64,000 nucleotides of DNA from Rhizobium sp. J15 (GTDB lineage Bacteria > Pseudomonadota > Alphaproteobacteria > Rhizobiales > Rhizobiaceae). Positions within the stretch are counted from its first letter, which is position 1. Each line of letters opens with the position of its first letter. Shown in pieces: positions 1 through 9,082 of this stretch. The stretch is from assembly GCF_002531825.1 (NCBI RefSeq), contig NZ_NWSX01000025.1, positions 19,407-83,406 on the forward strand, written 5' to 3'. The notes under the pieces are model-generated. The model was not told the DNA's origin and ran no database searches. It worked only from the letters and a program-made list of their open reading frames with translations. The position numbers were made by a program, and so were the translations under genes.

Positions 1-36
1 GTTGCCCGATGTGACAAGAAGATCAATAGCGCTCAT
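1..36 (-). CDS. Start of a gene cut by the window edge; possible peptide chain release factor H
   Basis: Only the first 12 codons are visible, reading MSAIDLLVTSGN, from an ATG whose first base is position 36. The start lies inside the end of the RtcB-type gene (overlap of 14 bases), so the two are probably translated together. In bacteria with this RtcB subfamily the gene directly downstream is often prfH, a release-factor-like protein thought to rescue damaged ribosomes, and the hydrophobic strand followed by SGN would fit the start of such a protein. Twelve residues cannot prove this. The identity is an inference from position. Confidence 0.4.
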   Translation of the reverse strand, partial: MSAIDLLVTSGN

Positions 37-1279
37 GGTCGCGGCCTCCTTGCCGACGATATTCAGGTTTTCGCCGACGCTGCTCGACCTCCGCCTCGTC
101 GACCGCCCTCTTGAAGGTGACAAGCGGCCGCAAGCTGGCAAGCCCGACGATCAGTCCCTCCTTTTCGAGATCGCTCACCACCTGCCCGGCATCCTTGTAG
201 GCCGACGCCGCTTCTTCGACGACGAGAGAGCGATCGTCGCAGATGGCGATACCGCCCCAGGGATTGCGCAGCAGCTGTTCGCGTTCGGACCGATTGCGGC
301 CGACACGCCCATGCATCGTGGCGCGATCGTATTTGCGGCCGGCCCCATGAGAGATGCCGCCGAGCGAACGGCCGATGCCGGCATCCGCGACAACCACGTG
401 GCTGAGGCTGGCGCGAGACCCGGCAATCGGTGCAAGCTCGCCGGGTTCGACGGCCGCAGCGCCCTTGTAATGCACAAACCCGCGATCCAGGCGGCGAACG
501 AGATTGTGCGGTATGTCGGCGATGAGGCGCAGATCGGTGCGAAGCGCCGCAGCCGCCCGCGCTGCGATCAGCCTCCGGTTCAGCGATGCCCAGGCAACGC
601 AGCGATCATGGCTCGCAAGCCACGCCGCGCCGGCTTCCGAACCTGGATCGAGACCGGCTGCAAGCCCCGAATGAGCGGTCACCGTCTCCGCGAAGACGGC
701 GGCGCCAAGGGAGCGTGAGCCGGAATGAACGAGGAGGTAAAGCCCCTGATCGTCGAGACCGGCAGCACGTCCGCCCTCGGCAAGATCTTCTACCGCCTGC
801 AGCTCGCAGAAATGGTTGCCGCCACCGATCGTGCCCAAAGCACCGGGCACCAGGTCGGCGGGCAGCCCTGCTTCGGCGAGCCATTCGCCTGCCTCGCCTA
901 TCGTTTGCATTTCAAGCCGGCGAAGCCGCTCCGCAGCCTTGTCGATCTTCAGTTTGCGCAACGGCAGATCGAGGCCGAAGAGCGACATGCCGCAGCCGAT
1001 ATCGTTGCCGATCAGCAGCGGGTGCAGCCTGGATGACAGCAGGGCGACACCGGTCGCACCGTATTTGCCGGGATGCAGATCCGGAAAGGCCGCGATTTCC
1101 AATACGCCCGGCAGTCGTGACATCTCGTCGAGCTGGTCCAAGGCCGCGCCTTCGATCCAGGCGGAACCGGAAAAGAAACGATTGATGACCGCCGGATGAG
1201 CCAACGACGTCATCGGGGAGCTTCCGCTCCCGATAGAATTGCCCATGATAATGAACTCTGGATATGAGTGGTCTTTCAT
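23..1279 (-). CDS. rtcB: RtcB-family RNA-splicing ligase
   Basis: This 418-residue protein belongs to the RtcB family, Mn(2+)/GTP-dependent ligases that join RNA 2',3'-cyclic phosphate or 3'-phosphate ends to 5'-OH ends in tRNA or rRNA repair. Visible motifs in order are DLHPGKYGATG (about residue 68), the metal-binding Cys in GNDIGCGM (Cys96), GTIGGGNHFCE (about 150), HSGSR (about 185), and SHGAGRKYDR (about 310), whose His is the one guanylylated in the family. The length matches the shorter RtcB2-like branch. The ATG at 1279 may be too early, since Met12 and Met23 are also possible starts. It overlaps the next gene at the window edge, which suggests an RNA-repair operon. Confidence 0.88.
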   Translation of the reverse strand: MKDHSYPEFIIMGNSIGSGSSPMTSLAHPAVINRFFSGSAWIEGAALDQLDEMSRLPGVLEIAAFPDLHPGKYGATGVALLSSRLHPLLIGNDIGCGMSLFGLDLPLRKLKIDKAAERLRRLEMQTIGEAGEWLAEAGLPADLVPGALGTIGGGNHFCELQAVEDLAEGGRAAGLDDQGLYLLVHSGSRSLGAAVFAETVTAHSGLAAGLDPGSEAGAAWLASHDRCVAWASLNRRLIAARAAAALRTDLRLIADIPHNLVRRLDRGFVHYKGAAAVEPGELAPIAGSRASLSHVVVADAGIGRSLGGISHGAGRKYDRATMHGRVGRNRSEREQLLRNPWGGIAICDDRSLVVEEAASAYKDAGQVVSDLEKEGLIVGLASLRPLVTFKRAVDEAEVEQRRRKPEYRRQGGRDHERY

Positions 1280-1447
1280 CGCCTGAGATGGCGATGTTCA
1301 ACCGGCCTGCATCAGCCATTGGCTGAGTTAAGCCGAAACCCTCTCGGGGCGTGCGGAGATATTTGTCATCGTGGCGCTCCCTTCATCCAGAACAATCGAG
1401 AGCGCCCCTTTAGGGGAAGTCGGATATAAATGCAAGCATGACGCGCT

Positions 1448-2449
1448 TCAGCCGCCGAATGATTTCCGGTAGGCATGCGGGCTCGTTCCGAGCCGCCGGC
1501 GGAAGTGGTGCCGCATCGTCGCCAGCGTGCCGAAGCCGCTTGATATTGCGATGTCGTCCAGCGAGACGGCAAGCTCCCTTTCGAGAAGATCGCGGGCATG
1601 GCGCAGCCGCTCCTTCAGCAGCCATTCGCCGACGCTGAGGCCTGTCGTTGATTCGAAGCGGCGCTGGAAGGTGCGCATGCTCATGCCCGCCCTCTTGGCG
1701 AGCAGGCTGATCGGCTGCTCCTCGGCGAGGCTTTCGCGCATCCATTCGATCAGCGGGCCGAGGCGAATACCCTCGCGCTCCTGCGGCACCGGTGCGCTGA
1801 TGAACTGCGCCTGCCCGCCTTCGCGATGCGGCGGCACGACGAGGCGGCGGGCGACGCTGTTGACGGCCTCCGAGCCGAAATCGCCGCGCACGACATGCAG
1901 GCAAAGATCGATGCCGGCGGCACTGCCGGCCGCCGTCAGCAGGCTGCCCTCGTCGATGTAGAGGACGTCGGCATCCAGCGTGATATCGGGATAACGCGCG
2001 GCGATCGAGGCGACATAGCGCCAATGCGTCGTCGCCCTGCGATTGGCGAGCAGCCCGGAGCCGGCGAGGACCGCAACGCCGGAGCAGAGCGACATGATGC
2101 GCGCACCGCGCTGATGCGCCGCCCTGAGTGCGGCCGCGAGCGGCTCCGGCACCGGCGCATCGATCGACCGCCAGCCGGGCACGACGATCAGGTCCGCCTC
2201 GTCGAGCACTTCCAGCCCCTTGTCGACCGCGACGCTCAATCCGCCGGCGGCGCGAAGCGGGCCCGGCTCGATGCCGCAAACGGAGAAGCGATACCAGCCT
2301 TCGCCCATCTCGGGACGCGGCAGGCCGAAGACCTCATAGGCAATCCCGAATTCGAAGGTGCAGAGCCCGTCATAGGCGAGCACTGCGACCAGCGGCCCTT
2401 TGGTCTGCTGCGGCGATGCGTTTGGCATGATCTTTACGCTGTCGGTCAT
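1448..2449 (-). CDS. GlxA-family AraC-type transcriptional regulator
   Basis: The 333-residue protein has an N-terminal DJ-1/PfpI-like (class I glutamine amidotransferase fold) domain at about residues 20-190, with LCSGVAVLAGSGLL as the nucleophile-elbow region. A C-terminal AraC double helix-turn-helix follows at about 225-330 (RAGMSMRTFQRRFESTTG and SSGFGTLATMRHHFRRRLG). This is the GlxA architecture. Such proteins act as cytoplasmic transcription activators, and the DJ-1 domain probably binds a small ligand. It points away from the rhodanese gene 71 bases off, so the two probably share a divergent promoter region. The target is unknown. Confidence 0.88.
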   Translation of the reverse strand: MTDSVKIMPNASPQQTKGPLVAVLAYDGLCTFEFGIAYEVFGLPRPEMGEGWYRFSVCGIEPGPLRAAGGLSVAVDKGLEVLDEADLIVVPGWRSIDAPVPEPLAAALRAAHQRGARIMSLCSGVAVLAGSGLLANRRATTHWRYVASIAARYPDITLDADVLYIDEGSLLTAAGSAAGIDLCLHVVRGDFGSEAVNSVARRLVVPPHREGGQAQFISAPVPQEREGIRLGPLIEWMRESLAEEQPISLLAKRAGMSMRTFQRRFESTTGLSVGEWLLKERLRHARDLLERELAVSLDDIAISSGFGTLATMRHHFRRRLGTSPHAYRKSFGG

Positions 2450-2520
2450 GATGGCCAGTTTCGCAGATTTCTAGCATCGGCGATACCAGGCGGCAATTCC
2501 AACACCGAGGGAAAAGACCG

Positions 2521-2931
2521 ATGCCAAGCCCCGTCTCCGAAATACCCGCCGCCGCACCCGATCTCGCCGCCGCCCATTATGCCGCCAAGCTCGCCTTCGA
2601 AACCGATTGTTCGGACGTCCGCGCCGCCTTCGCCTCCGGCAAAATCGATTTCGTCCTGCTCGATGTGCGCTCGCCGGCGCTGTTTGCGCAATCCCATGTG
2701 CCGGGCGCGATCAACCTGCCGCACGGCAAGATGACCGCGCATCGCATGTCGGAATGGCCGAGGGACACGCTGTTCGTCGTCTATTGCGCCGGCCCTCATT
2801 GCAACGGCGCCGACAAGGCCGCTTTCCGCCTCGCCAAGCTCGGCCTCCAGGCCAAGCTGATGATCGGCGGCATCACCGGCTGGGCCGACGAAGGTTTCGC
2901 CTTCGAAAGCGAGGCAATCGCTGCCGAATAA
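2521..2931 (+). CDS. Rhodanese-like domain protein
   Basis: A single rhodanese domain fills this 136-residue protein. The features are LLDVRSPALFAQSHVPGAINLPHG at about residues 42-66 (here split by family signature DVR...HVPGA) and a Cys-containing active-site loop in VVYCAGPHCNGADKAA at about 95. Rhodaneses move sulfur through a persulfide on that Cys. Many single-domain members serve as sulfur carriers or regulators. No signal peptide is present, so it is cytoplasmic. It is transcribed divergently from the GlxA-type regulator, which may control it, and converges on the alcohol dehydrogenase gene. Confidence 0.85.
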   Translation: MPSPVSEIPAAAPDLAAAHYAAKLAFETDCSDVRAAFASGKIDFVLLDVRSPALFAQSHVPGAINLPHGKMTAHRMSEWPRDTLFVVYCAGPHCNGADKAAFRLAKLGLQAKLMIGGITGWADEGFAFESEAIAAE

Positions 2932-2937
2932 CAGCAA

Positions 2938-2963
2938 GCTCCCCTCCACGATGCGGGGGGAGC
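2938..2963. terminator. Hairpin between convergent rhodanese and dehydrogenase genes
   Basis: GCTCCCC at 2938-2944 pairs with GGGGAGC at 2957-2963, followed by a short T-rich stretch (GCTTGTTT). It lies between two convergent genes and could stop transcription from the rhodanese side. The call rests on structure and position only. Confidence 0.5.
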
Positions 2964-2970
2964 GCTTGTT

Positions 2971-3993
2971 TCAAAACTCGATGACGACCTTGCCGAACGG
3001 GCCGCGATAGAGATGATCGAGCGCCTGCGGCAGTTCCTCGAAGGCATAGCGCCGGTCGATGACAGGCTTCAGGCCGGTGCGGTCGACGGCGCGCACCAGA
3101 TCTTCCAGCGCCCGGCGGTGGCCGACCGAAATTCCCTGTATGACGGGTGCCTTCAAAAGCAGGGGCGCCGCGGGCCCCGAGACGTCGAAACCCTCGAACA
3201 CGCCGATCACCGAGATGCGGCCGTTGACCGCCACGGCCTTCAGCGCCTGGCCGAGATGCGGTCCGCCGACGATCTCAAGCACGTGGTCGGCGCCGTAATC
3301 GCCGGTCAAGCGATAAAGCTGCTCCACCCAGTCGCCTTCGTGCCGGTTGATCAGATGATCGGCGCCGAGCGCCGACGCCCATTCGAGCTTTTCGGTGCTG
3401 CCTGACGTGATAAAGACCTCGGCGCCATGCGCCTTGGCGATCTGCAGGCCGAAGAGCGCGACACCGCCGGTTCCCTGCACCAGCACCTTATCGCCAGCCT
3501 TGAGCCTGCCGCATTCAATGAGGGCGAACCATGCCGTCAGGCCGGCGCAGGGCAGCGTGCTTGCTTCGGCGGCATCGAGTGTATCAGGCGCAAGCGTGAA
3601 CCACTTCTCGGAAAGCACGCTATGTTCGGACAGCACGCCCGGATAGAAGCCGCCGCGTGTATGATAGTGCGGAGTGCGGGCTGTGCCCGGCCCGCGCCCC
3701 TCGATCCAGTCCGGGGAAAAGGTCGAGATCACCCGGTCGCCGGCTTTGAAGCGGGTGACATCCGGCCCGACGGCCTCGACCACGCCTGCCATGTCCGAGG
3801 CCGGCACGAAGGGAAATTGCAGCGGCAGCCCCATGCCGCTCTCCAGCACCAGCCTGTCGCGGAAATTGAGAGACACCGCCTGCGTCCGCACCCGGACCAT
3901 CGTGCCTGACACTTCGGGAATTCCGGCTTCACCGATCTTCAGATCAGCTTCCGGTCCGATCGCCTCTGTCTGCCACTGCCTTGTCGTCTGCAT
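2971..3993 (-). CDS. Zinc-type alcohol dehydrogenase / quinone reductase (MDR superfamily)
   Basis: This is a 340-residue medium-chain dehydrogenase/reductase. The GroES-like N-terminal half contains NFRDRLVLESGMGLPLQFPFVPASDMAGVV, cited here as its ends NFRDR and PASDMAGVV. The Rossmann half has the VQGTGGVALFGLQIAK dinucleotide-binding motif at about residue 175. The usual structural zinc cysteines are not evident, which places it near the quinone-reductase/NAD(P)-dependent oxidoreductase branch. The ATG at 3993 was chosen because it starts the family's normal N terminus; the open frame continues further upstream. It is divergent from a LysR gene 103 bases away, the classical arrangement of a LysR regulator and its target. 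Confidence 0.85.
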   Translation of the reverse strand: MQTTRQWQTEAIGPEADLKIGEAGIPEVSGTMVRVRTQAVSLNFRDRLVLESGMGLPLQFPFVPASDMAGVVEAVGPDVTRFKAGDRVISTFSPDWIEGRGPGTARTPHYHTRGGFYPGVLSEHSVLSEKWFTLAPDTLDAAEASTLPCAGLTAWFALIECGRLKAGDKVLVQGTGGVALFGLQIAKAHGAEVFITSGSTEKLEWASALGADHLINRHEGDWVEQLYRLTGDYGADHVLEIVGGPHLGQALKAVAVNGRISVIGVFEGFDVSGPAAPLLLKAPVIQGISVGHRRALEDLVRAVDRTGLKPVIDRRYAFEELPQALDHLYRGPFGKVVIEF

Positions 3994-4096
3994 CTCTCTG
4001 CTCCTTCTCGGTTGGAGGAGCCGCAGATATATCGTTGAATATTCGTCCGCTGTTGCGATATTATTGCGACAGAATGGTGCCATAGTGGAAACAAAC

Positions 4097-4996
4097 ATGG
4101 AGCAGCTGAAAGGAATCTCGATCTTCGTCCAGACGGTCGAAGCCGGCGGCTTCTCGGCTGCTGCCGAGCGGCTTCATCTCAGCCGCTCGGCGGTCAGCAA
4201 GACGATCGCAAGGCTCGAACAGCGCCTCGGCGTCCGGCTCTTCAACCGCACCACCCGGTCCCAGAGCCTGACCGACGAAGGCCGGTTCTTCTATGAGCGC
4301 TGCCTGAGAGCCATCGAGGAAATCCGGCTCGGCGAGGCCCAGCTTGAATCGGGCAGGCGCGAGGTCCGAGGCAGGCTGCGGGTATCCATGCCGGCGCTGT
4401 TCGGGCGCCATTGCGCCGCTCCGATCCTCACCCGCCTGCTCGACGACCACCCCGATCTCGAACTCGACTTTTCCTTCAGCGATCGCGTCGTCGATCTCCT
4501 GGAGGACGGCTTCGATCTTGCCGTCCGCAACGGCCCGCTGAAGGACAATCCCGACCTGATGGCGCGCGCGATCGCCCGCCAGTCCATGACGGTCTGCGCC
4601 TCGCCCGCCTATCTGGAAAAGCACGGCGTGCCGCAAACGCTCGACGATCTCGCCCGCCATCAGGGCATCGTCTATCGCAGGGGCGACAATGACAAGGCCT
4701 GGACCTTCCCGGCGGTGGCCGGTCCCCCGCGCGAAGTCCTGCCGAAATCGCGGCTGCGGCTCGACGATCTCGCCTCGATAGCAGACGCTGCCGTCGAAGG
4801 CCGCGGGCTTGCCTGGCTGACCTGCTGGCTGGTGCGGGACAGGGTCCTGTCAGGCGAACTCGTGCGTGTTCTGACCGATGTGCCGTCCAGCATCTTCGAA
4901 GCCTATGCCGTCTGGCCGCGATCGCCGGTGATGCTGCCGAAGGTGCGCCTTGCCATCGACACGCTGGCGGCAAATCTGCCTCGCCTGATGGGTTGA
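4097..4996 (+). CDS. LysR-family transcriptional regulator
   Basis: The 299-residue protein has a winged helix-turn-helix at residues 1-60 (FSAAAERLHLSRSAVSKTIARLE) and a LysR-type effector-binding domain after about residue 90. The AQ/PAS pattern (RLFNRTTRSQSLTDEG) is typical of the subgroup that includes small-molecule and aldehyde-responsive regulators. It starts at ATG 4097 in a short region shared with the divergent dehydrogenase gene, so the likely role is control of that gene and itself. The inducer cannot be told from sequence. Confidence 0.9.
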   Translation: MEQLKGISIFVQTVEAGGFSAAAERLHLSRSAVSKTIARLEQRLGVRLFNRTTRSQSLTDEGRFFYERCLRAIEEIRLGEAQLESGRREVRGRLRVSMPALFGRHCAAPILTRLLDDHPDLELDFSFSDRVVDLLEDGFDLAVRNGPLKDNPDLMARAIARQSMTVCASPAYLEKHGVPQTLDDLARHQGIVYRRGDNDKAWTFPAVAGPPREVLPKSRLRLDDLASIADAAVEGRGLAWLTCWLVRDRVLSGELVRVLTDVPSSIFEAYAVWPRSPVMLPKVRLAIDTLAANLPRLMG

Positions 4997-5064
4997 ACGG
5001 CGCGCTCGCGCCGCAAGTGCCGCCGGTTAAAACCGGATAGGCTGGGCAGCGGATTCGCAAAGTG

Positions 5065-5094
5065 GAGAAACCCATGTTTTTCTATGGGTTTCTC
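5065..5094 (+). terminator. Hairpin downstream of the LysR gene
   Basis: GAGAAACCCAT (5065-5075) pairs perfectly with ATGGGTTTCTC (5084-5094) across an 8-base T-rich loop. A second small palindrome, CCGGTTAAAACCGG, lies just upstream at 5023-5036. There is no clear T tract after the stem, so this is a plausible but not canonical terminator for the LysR transcript. Confidence 0.45.
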
Positions 5095-5181
5095 TGGAAA
5101 TACTGAGATGCTGCAATATATCGCTAATCTGCCATCCGAATAAACGGCACCATGTGCCACATCACTCAGAACACGGTCCGT

Positions 5182-5718
5182 ATGTCACTTCGCAGCGTGC
5201 TCCGCGCACAAACAGCAGATTGCCACGCCGAAGTCGACAAGCTCTTCGGCACCTTCGACCTCTCCAACAAAGAGCAATACAGGACATTCCTGCGCGCGCA
5301 CGCCCGGATCATACCGGCCGCCGAAAATGCGCTCGAGGACGCCGGCGTCATCCGCCTGCTGCCCGACTGGCCGGAACGAAGGCGGGCGCAGCTGCTGTTT
5401 GCCGATATCGGGGAACTCGGCGACCGGTTGCCCGAGCACCTTCCGCCACCCGCATTGCACGGCGAAGCGGCACTCTGGGGCACCCTTTACGTCCTGGAAG
5501 GCTCCAAGCTCGGCGGCGCTCTGCTCGCCAAATCCGTACCCGATCCCCTGCCCAGCAGCTATCTCACGCCGCAAGGCCCCAAGGGCGCCATCAGGATCTT
5601 CATGGATCGCCTCGATGCGAGCGATGTCGACGATCCCGCCGCCGCCGTTTCGGCAGCCCGCGCGCTCTTCGATCTTTTCCTCAAAGCCGGGCAGCTCGAA
5701 CTGGAAGCCGTCCCATGA
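5182..5718 (+). CDS. bphO: Biliverdin-producing heme oxygenase
   Basis: The 178-residue protein starts MSLRSVLRAQTADCHAEVD, where His15 is in the position of the proximal heme ligand of heme oxygenases. A second family signature, GTLYVLEGSKLGGALL, lies at about residue 105. The enzyme opens heme to biliverdin, iron and CO. Its stop overlaps the start of the bacteriophytochrome gene (ATGA), so the pair is co-translated and the enzyme supplies that photoreceptor's chromophore. An upstream in-frame ATG at 5152 would add ten residues. I prefer 5182 because the conserved sequence begins there, although neither start has a strong ribosome site. Confidence 0.88.
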   Translation: MSLRSVLRAQTADCHAEVDKLFGTFDLSNKEQYRTFLRAHARIIPAAENALEDAGVIRLLPDWPERRRAQLLFADIGELGDRLPEHLPPPALHGEAALWGTLYVLEGSKLGGALLAKSVPDPLPSSYLTPQGPKGAIRIFMDRLDASDVDDPAAAVSAARALFDLFLKAGQLELEAVP

Positions 5719-8288
5719 GCGAGGCGCGCGAACCAGTCGATCTCACCAATTGCGACCGCGAGCCGATCCATCAGCTCGGCGCCATCCAGCCCTTCGGCTT
5801 CCTGCTGGCGATATCGCTCGACTGGATGGTGACGCGGGCTTCCGCAAATCTTGCCGAATTTCTCGGAATACCGCAGGCCGATGCGCTCGGCCGTCCGATT
5901 TCCTCGCTGATCACGCCGGAGGCGCTTCACACGATCCGCAACAAGCTGACCACGCTGCGCGGTCCCGATGTCGTCGAACGCATCTTCGACATTGCCCTGA
6001 TGCCCGATCAGGCCCGTTTCGACCTTGCCGTGCACATCAACGAAAATCAGGTCATTCTCGAAGGCGAACGCTGCCAGGAAGACAGGCGCAACGCCCCCTC
6101 GCTTTCCATGCGCAGCATGATGTCCCGCCTCGACCAGGCGGAAACGCTGGAGGCCTTCTTCCGCGAGGGCGCAAGGCAGGCGCGCGCGCTGACCGGCTTC
6201 GACCGGGTGATGGTCTATCGTTTCGACGAAGGCGGTTCCGGCGAGGTCGTGGCGGAAGCCGCCCGCAGCGGCATCGGCTCGTTCCTCGGGCTGCATTATC
6301 CGGCCTCCGACATTCCGGTGCAGGCGCGTGCGCTTTATCTGCGCAACCTGTTCCGCATCATCGCCGATATCGACGCGGTGCCCGTGGCGGTGTTCCCGCA
6401 ACTCGACGAACACGGCCAGCCGCTCGATCTTTCCATGTCGGTGCTGCGTTCGGTCTCGCCGATCCACATCGAATATCTGAAGAATATGGGCGTCGGTGCT
6501 TCGCTCTCCATATCGATCGTCGTGGACGGCAAGCTCTGGGGCCTGTTTGCCTGCCATCATTACGGTCCGCGCCTGCCCTCGGCACAAAGCCGCTCCACCG
6601 CCGAGCTCTTCGGCCAGATGTTCGCGTCGCGCCTCGAAAGCCGCGAGCGGCGGCTGGCGCTCGACTACGAGACGAAGGCACGCCGCATTGCCGACCGGCT
6701 TCTCACCTCGGTGGCGGACAATGCCAGCCTGCTCGACGACCCCGCCTGGCTGATCGACGCGCTTGCCGACGCCGTTCCCGCCGACGGGATCGGTGTGTGG
6801 ATCAACGGCCGGATGGCGCTTGCCGGCATCGGGCCGGACGAGAGAGGCTTTTCGGCACTCGTGCGCCATCTCAACCGCAATGCCGGCGGGCGCATCTATG
6901 CGGTGGACAGGCTTGCCGAGACCTATCCGGATCTCGATATCGACGATGCGGTGGCGGGCATGCTCGCCATACCGATTTCACGTTCGCCGCGCGATTACGT
7001 CGTGCTGTTCCGTCAGGAATTGGTGCGCACCGTCCGCTGGGGCGGCGATCCGCACAAGCCGGTGGAATACGGCCCCAACGGCCCGCGGCTGACGCCGCGC
7101 AAGAGCTTCGAAGCCTGGTCCGAACTCGTGCGCGGCCGTTCCCTCCCCTTTACCGAGGCGGAGCGGCGGGTCGCCGAAACGATCCGCGTTACGCTGATCG
7201 AGGTGGTGTTGCGCCTGACTGACGAGGCCAGCATGGCGCGCCAGATGGCGAACGAGCGGCAGGAGCTGCTGATCGCCGAACTCAACCACCGCGTCCGCAA
7301 CATATTGAGCCTGATCACCGGCATCGTCCGGCAGTCGCAGACGACGTCGGTCGGCCTCGGTGATTATATCCGCCAGCTCGAAGGCCGCATTCAGTCGCTC
7401 GCCCGCGCCCATGACCAGATCACCAGGGATCACTGGGCGCCCGCCTCGCTGCGGCAACTGCTGTCGGCCGAAACCGCGGCCTATCTCGGGAAAAATGCGC
7501 AACGCTTCCGGATGAGCGGTGAAGACGTTCTGCTGGATCCCCAGGCCTTCTCCACCGCCGCCCTGGTTTTCCATGAATTGATGACCAACAGCGCCAAATA
7601 CGGCAGCCTCTCCGGCGCCGGCAGCGGCACCGTCGAACTCGGCTGGAATCGCGACGATGAAGGCAATCTGCGCATCGGCTGGCGTGAAAAGGATGGCCCG
7701 CCCGTGGCCGAGCCGAAGCGCCACGGATTCGGCTCGACGATCATCCGGCGCTCCATTCCCTACGACCTCGGCGGCAAGGCCGAAATCCGCTATGTCAAAG
7801 AGGGGCTGGAGGCGGATTTCGTCATCCCCGCCCGCTACGTGGACGCCGTCGATCCAAGCGTGCTGCCGGGGGCAGCGCCTGCCGGCGTTGCGGAACACAA
7901 GGCTGCTCCCGCCGACCGGGAGCCGCTTTCGGGCTTGAAGATCCTGCTGGTGGAAAACAACCTGATCATCGCCATGGACGGGGAGGATATCCTGCGCCGC
8001 CTGGGTGCCGAAGTGACGACGGCGCCCAGTGTCGCCGAGGCGATGGAGATCCTGGCCGGCCAGTCCTTCGATTTCGCGCTTCTCGATGTCAATCTGGGAG
8101 ACGAGACGAGTTTTGGGATTGCCGACCGATTGGCCGCCGCAGGCGTGCCCTTCGTTTTTGCCACGGGTTATGGCGAAGGCATCGCCCAAGCCAACAGCCA
8201 CTCGGGCGCGCCGGTCTTGCAGAAGCCCTATACCACCGAAGGCATCTCGGATCTCCTTGCCCGAGTGCAGCTTCCCAAGAGAGGGTAG
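5715..8288 (+). CDS. bphP: Bacteriophytochrome hybrid kinase (PAS-GAF-PHY-HWE kinase-receiver)
   Basis: This 857-residue red/far-red photoreceptor carries a Cys at residue 13 in LTNCDREPIHQ, the biliverdin attachment site of bacterial phytochromes. Next come a PAS domain, a GAF domain with the PASDIP chromophore motif (about 200), a PHY domain (to about 510), and an HWE/HisKA_2-type kinase whose phosphoacceptor His is in AELNHRVRNILS (about 524). A C-terminal receiver domain has its phospho-Asp in LLDVN near residue 790. Kinase and receiver in one chain suggest internal phosphotransfer. No separate output regulator is adjacent, so the downstream partner is unknown. Confidence 0.93.
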   Translation: MSEAREPVDLTNCDREPIHQLGAIQPFGFLLAISLDWMVTRASANLAEFLGIPQADALGRPISSLITPEALHTIRNKLTTLRGPDVVERIFDIALMPDQARFDLAVHINENQVILEGERCQEDRRNAPSLSMRSMMSRLDQAETLEAFFREGARQARALTGFDRVMVYRFDEGGSGEVVAEAARSGIGSFLGLHYPASDIPVQARALYLRNLFRIIADIDAVPVAVFPQLDEHGQPLDLSMSVLRSVSPIHIEYLKNMGVGASLSISIVVDGKLWGLFACHHYGPRLPSAQSRSTAELFGQMFASRLESRERRLALDYETKARRIADRLLTSVADNASLLDDPAWLIDALADAVPADGIGVWINGRMALAGIGPDERGFSALVRHLNRNAGGRIYAVDRLAETYPDLDIDDAVAGMLAIPISRSPRDYVVLFRQELVRTVRWGGDPHKPVEYGPNGPRLTPRKSFEAWSELVRGRSLPFTEAERRVAETIRVTLIEVVLRLTDEASMARQMANERQELLIAELNHRVRNILSLITGIVRQSQTTSVGLGDYIRQLEGRIQSLARAHDQITRDHWAPASLRQLLSAETAAYLGKNAQRFRMSGEDVLLDPQAFSTAALVFHELMTNSAKYGSLSGAGSGTVELGWNRDDEGNLRIGWREKDGPPVAEPKRHGFGSTIIRRSIPYDLGGKAEIRYVKEGLEADFVIPARYVDAVDPSVLPGAAPAGVAEHKAAPADREPLSGLKILLVENNLIIAMDGEDILRRLGAEVTTAPSVAEAMEILAGQSFDFALLDVNLGDETSFGIADRLAAAGVPFVFATGYGEGIAQANSHSGAPVLQKPYTTEGISDLLARVQLPKRG

Positions 8289-8293
8289 AACGG

Positions 8294-8938
8294 TCAGCTG
8301 CCCTCCGGCCGCAGCCCGCCGATGAAGAGCTGCTCCAAAAACCGCGCCGCATCCTCGAAGCGCCCTTCGCCGGCATGCTCCTGCCCCAGCACGGCACGCA
8401 CCTGGACGTCGAAATCCGCATAATGCTGCGTCGTCGACCAGATCGAGAAGATCAGGTGGTAGGGATCGCATTCGGCGATCTTGCCTGATTTCGTCCAGGC
8501 GCGGATGACCTCCGCCTTCTCGTCGACCAATTCCTTCAGCGGCCCCTTCAGCTCGTCCTCGATATGGGGCGCGCCCTGCAGCACCTCATTGGCGAAAAGC
8601 CTGCTCTCGCGCGGAAAATCGCGCGCCATCTCCAGCTTGCGCCTGATGTAGCTGCGGATTTCTTCCTCCGGATTACCCTCGGCGTCGAAGGCGCGCAGCG
8701 GCTCCAGCCAGGTGTAGAGCACCCGGTCGATCAGCGCCCGGTGCATGGCTTCCTTGGTGCGGAAATAATAGAGCAGATTGGGCTTCGACATGCCGGCCAC
8801 TTCCGCGATCTGATCAATCGTCGAGCCGCGAAAACCGCGTGCCGAAAACACGTCGAGCGCCGCCTCCAGAATCTGCTCTTCCTTCTCCTCCTGGATTCGC
8901 GTTCGCCTCAGGGTCTTCGCTGCTCTCGGAATAGCCAT
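8294..8938 (-). CDS. rutR: RutR-type TetR-family repressor of pyrimidine genes
   Basis: The 214-residue protein has an N-terminal TetR helix-turn-helix (STIDQIAEVAGMSKPNLLYYF, about residues 39-59). Its ligand domain closely follows E. coli RutR from memory: the stretches EEIRSYIRRKLEMARDFP and HLIFSIWSTTQHYADF are hallmarks. RutR binds uracil or thymine and then leaves its DNA site. The gene faces the carbamoylase-dihydropyrimidinase operon across 299 bases that contain a RutR-like operator. The inferred role is a uracil- or thymine-relieved repressor of that operon. Confidence 0.9.
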   Translation of the reverse strand: MAIPRAAKTLRRTRIQEEKEEQILEAALDVFSARGFRGSTIDQIAEVAGMSKPNLLYYFRTKEAMHRALIDRVLYTWLEPLRAFDAEGNPEEEIRSYIRRKLEMARDFPRESRLFANEVLQGAPHIEDELKGPLKELVDEKAEVIRAWTKSGKIAECDPYHLIFSIWSTTQHYADFDVQVRAVLGQEHAGEGRFEDAARFLEQLFIGGLRPEGS

Positions 8939-9082
8939 CGGCTATTGTTTCCCCTTGAAATTCAACTTCTTCCCTCAAGTTTCAGCAGAAGCGGCCTCTG
9001 CCGTTTTCTTGAGCAACTGCCCGCATTTTTATCGGCAATTTTCGTGATTTTCGTCTTGAGCCCGGCGGTGGAAGTTGTAATG

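Noticed and set aside
5154..5714. A plus-strand frame running into the bacteriophytochrome from 5154
   Set aside because: The bacteriophytochrome starts at 5715 with conserved sequence; the upstream part is an Arg-rich out-of-phase shadow of the heme oxygenase gene.
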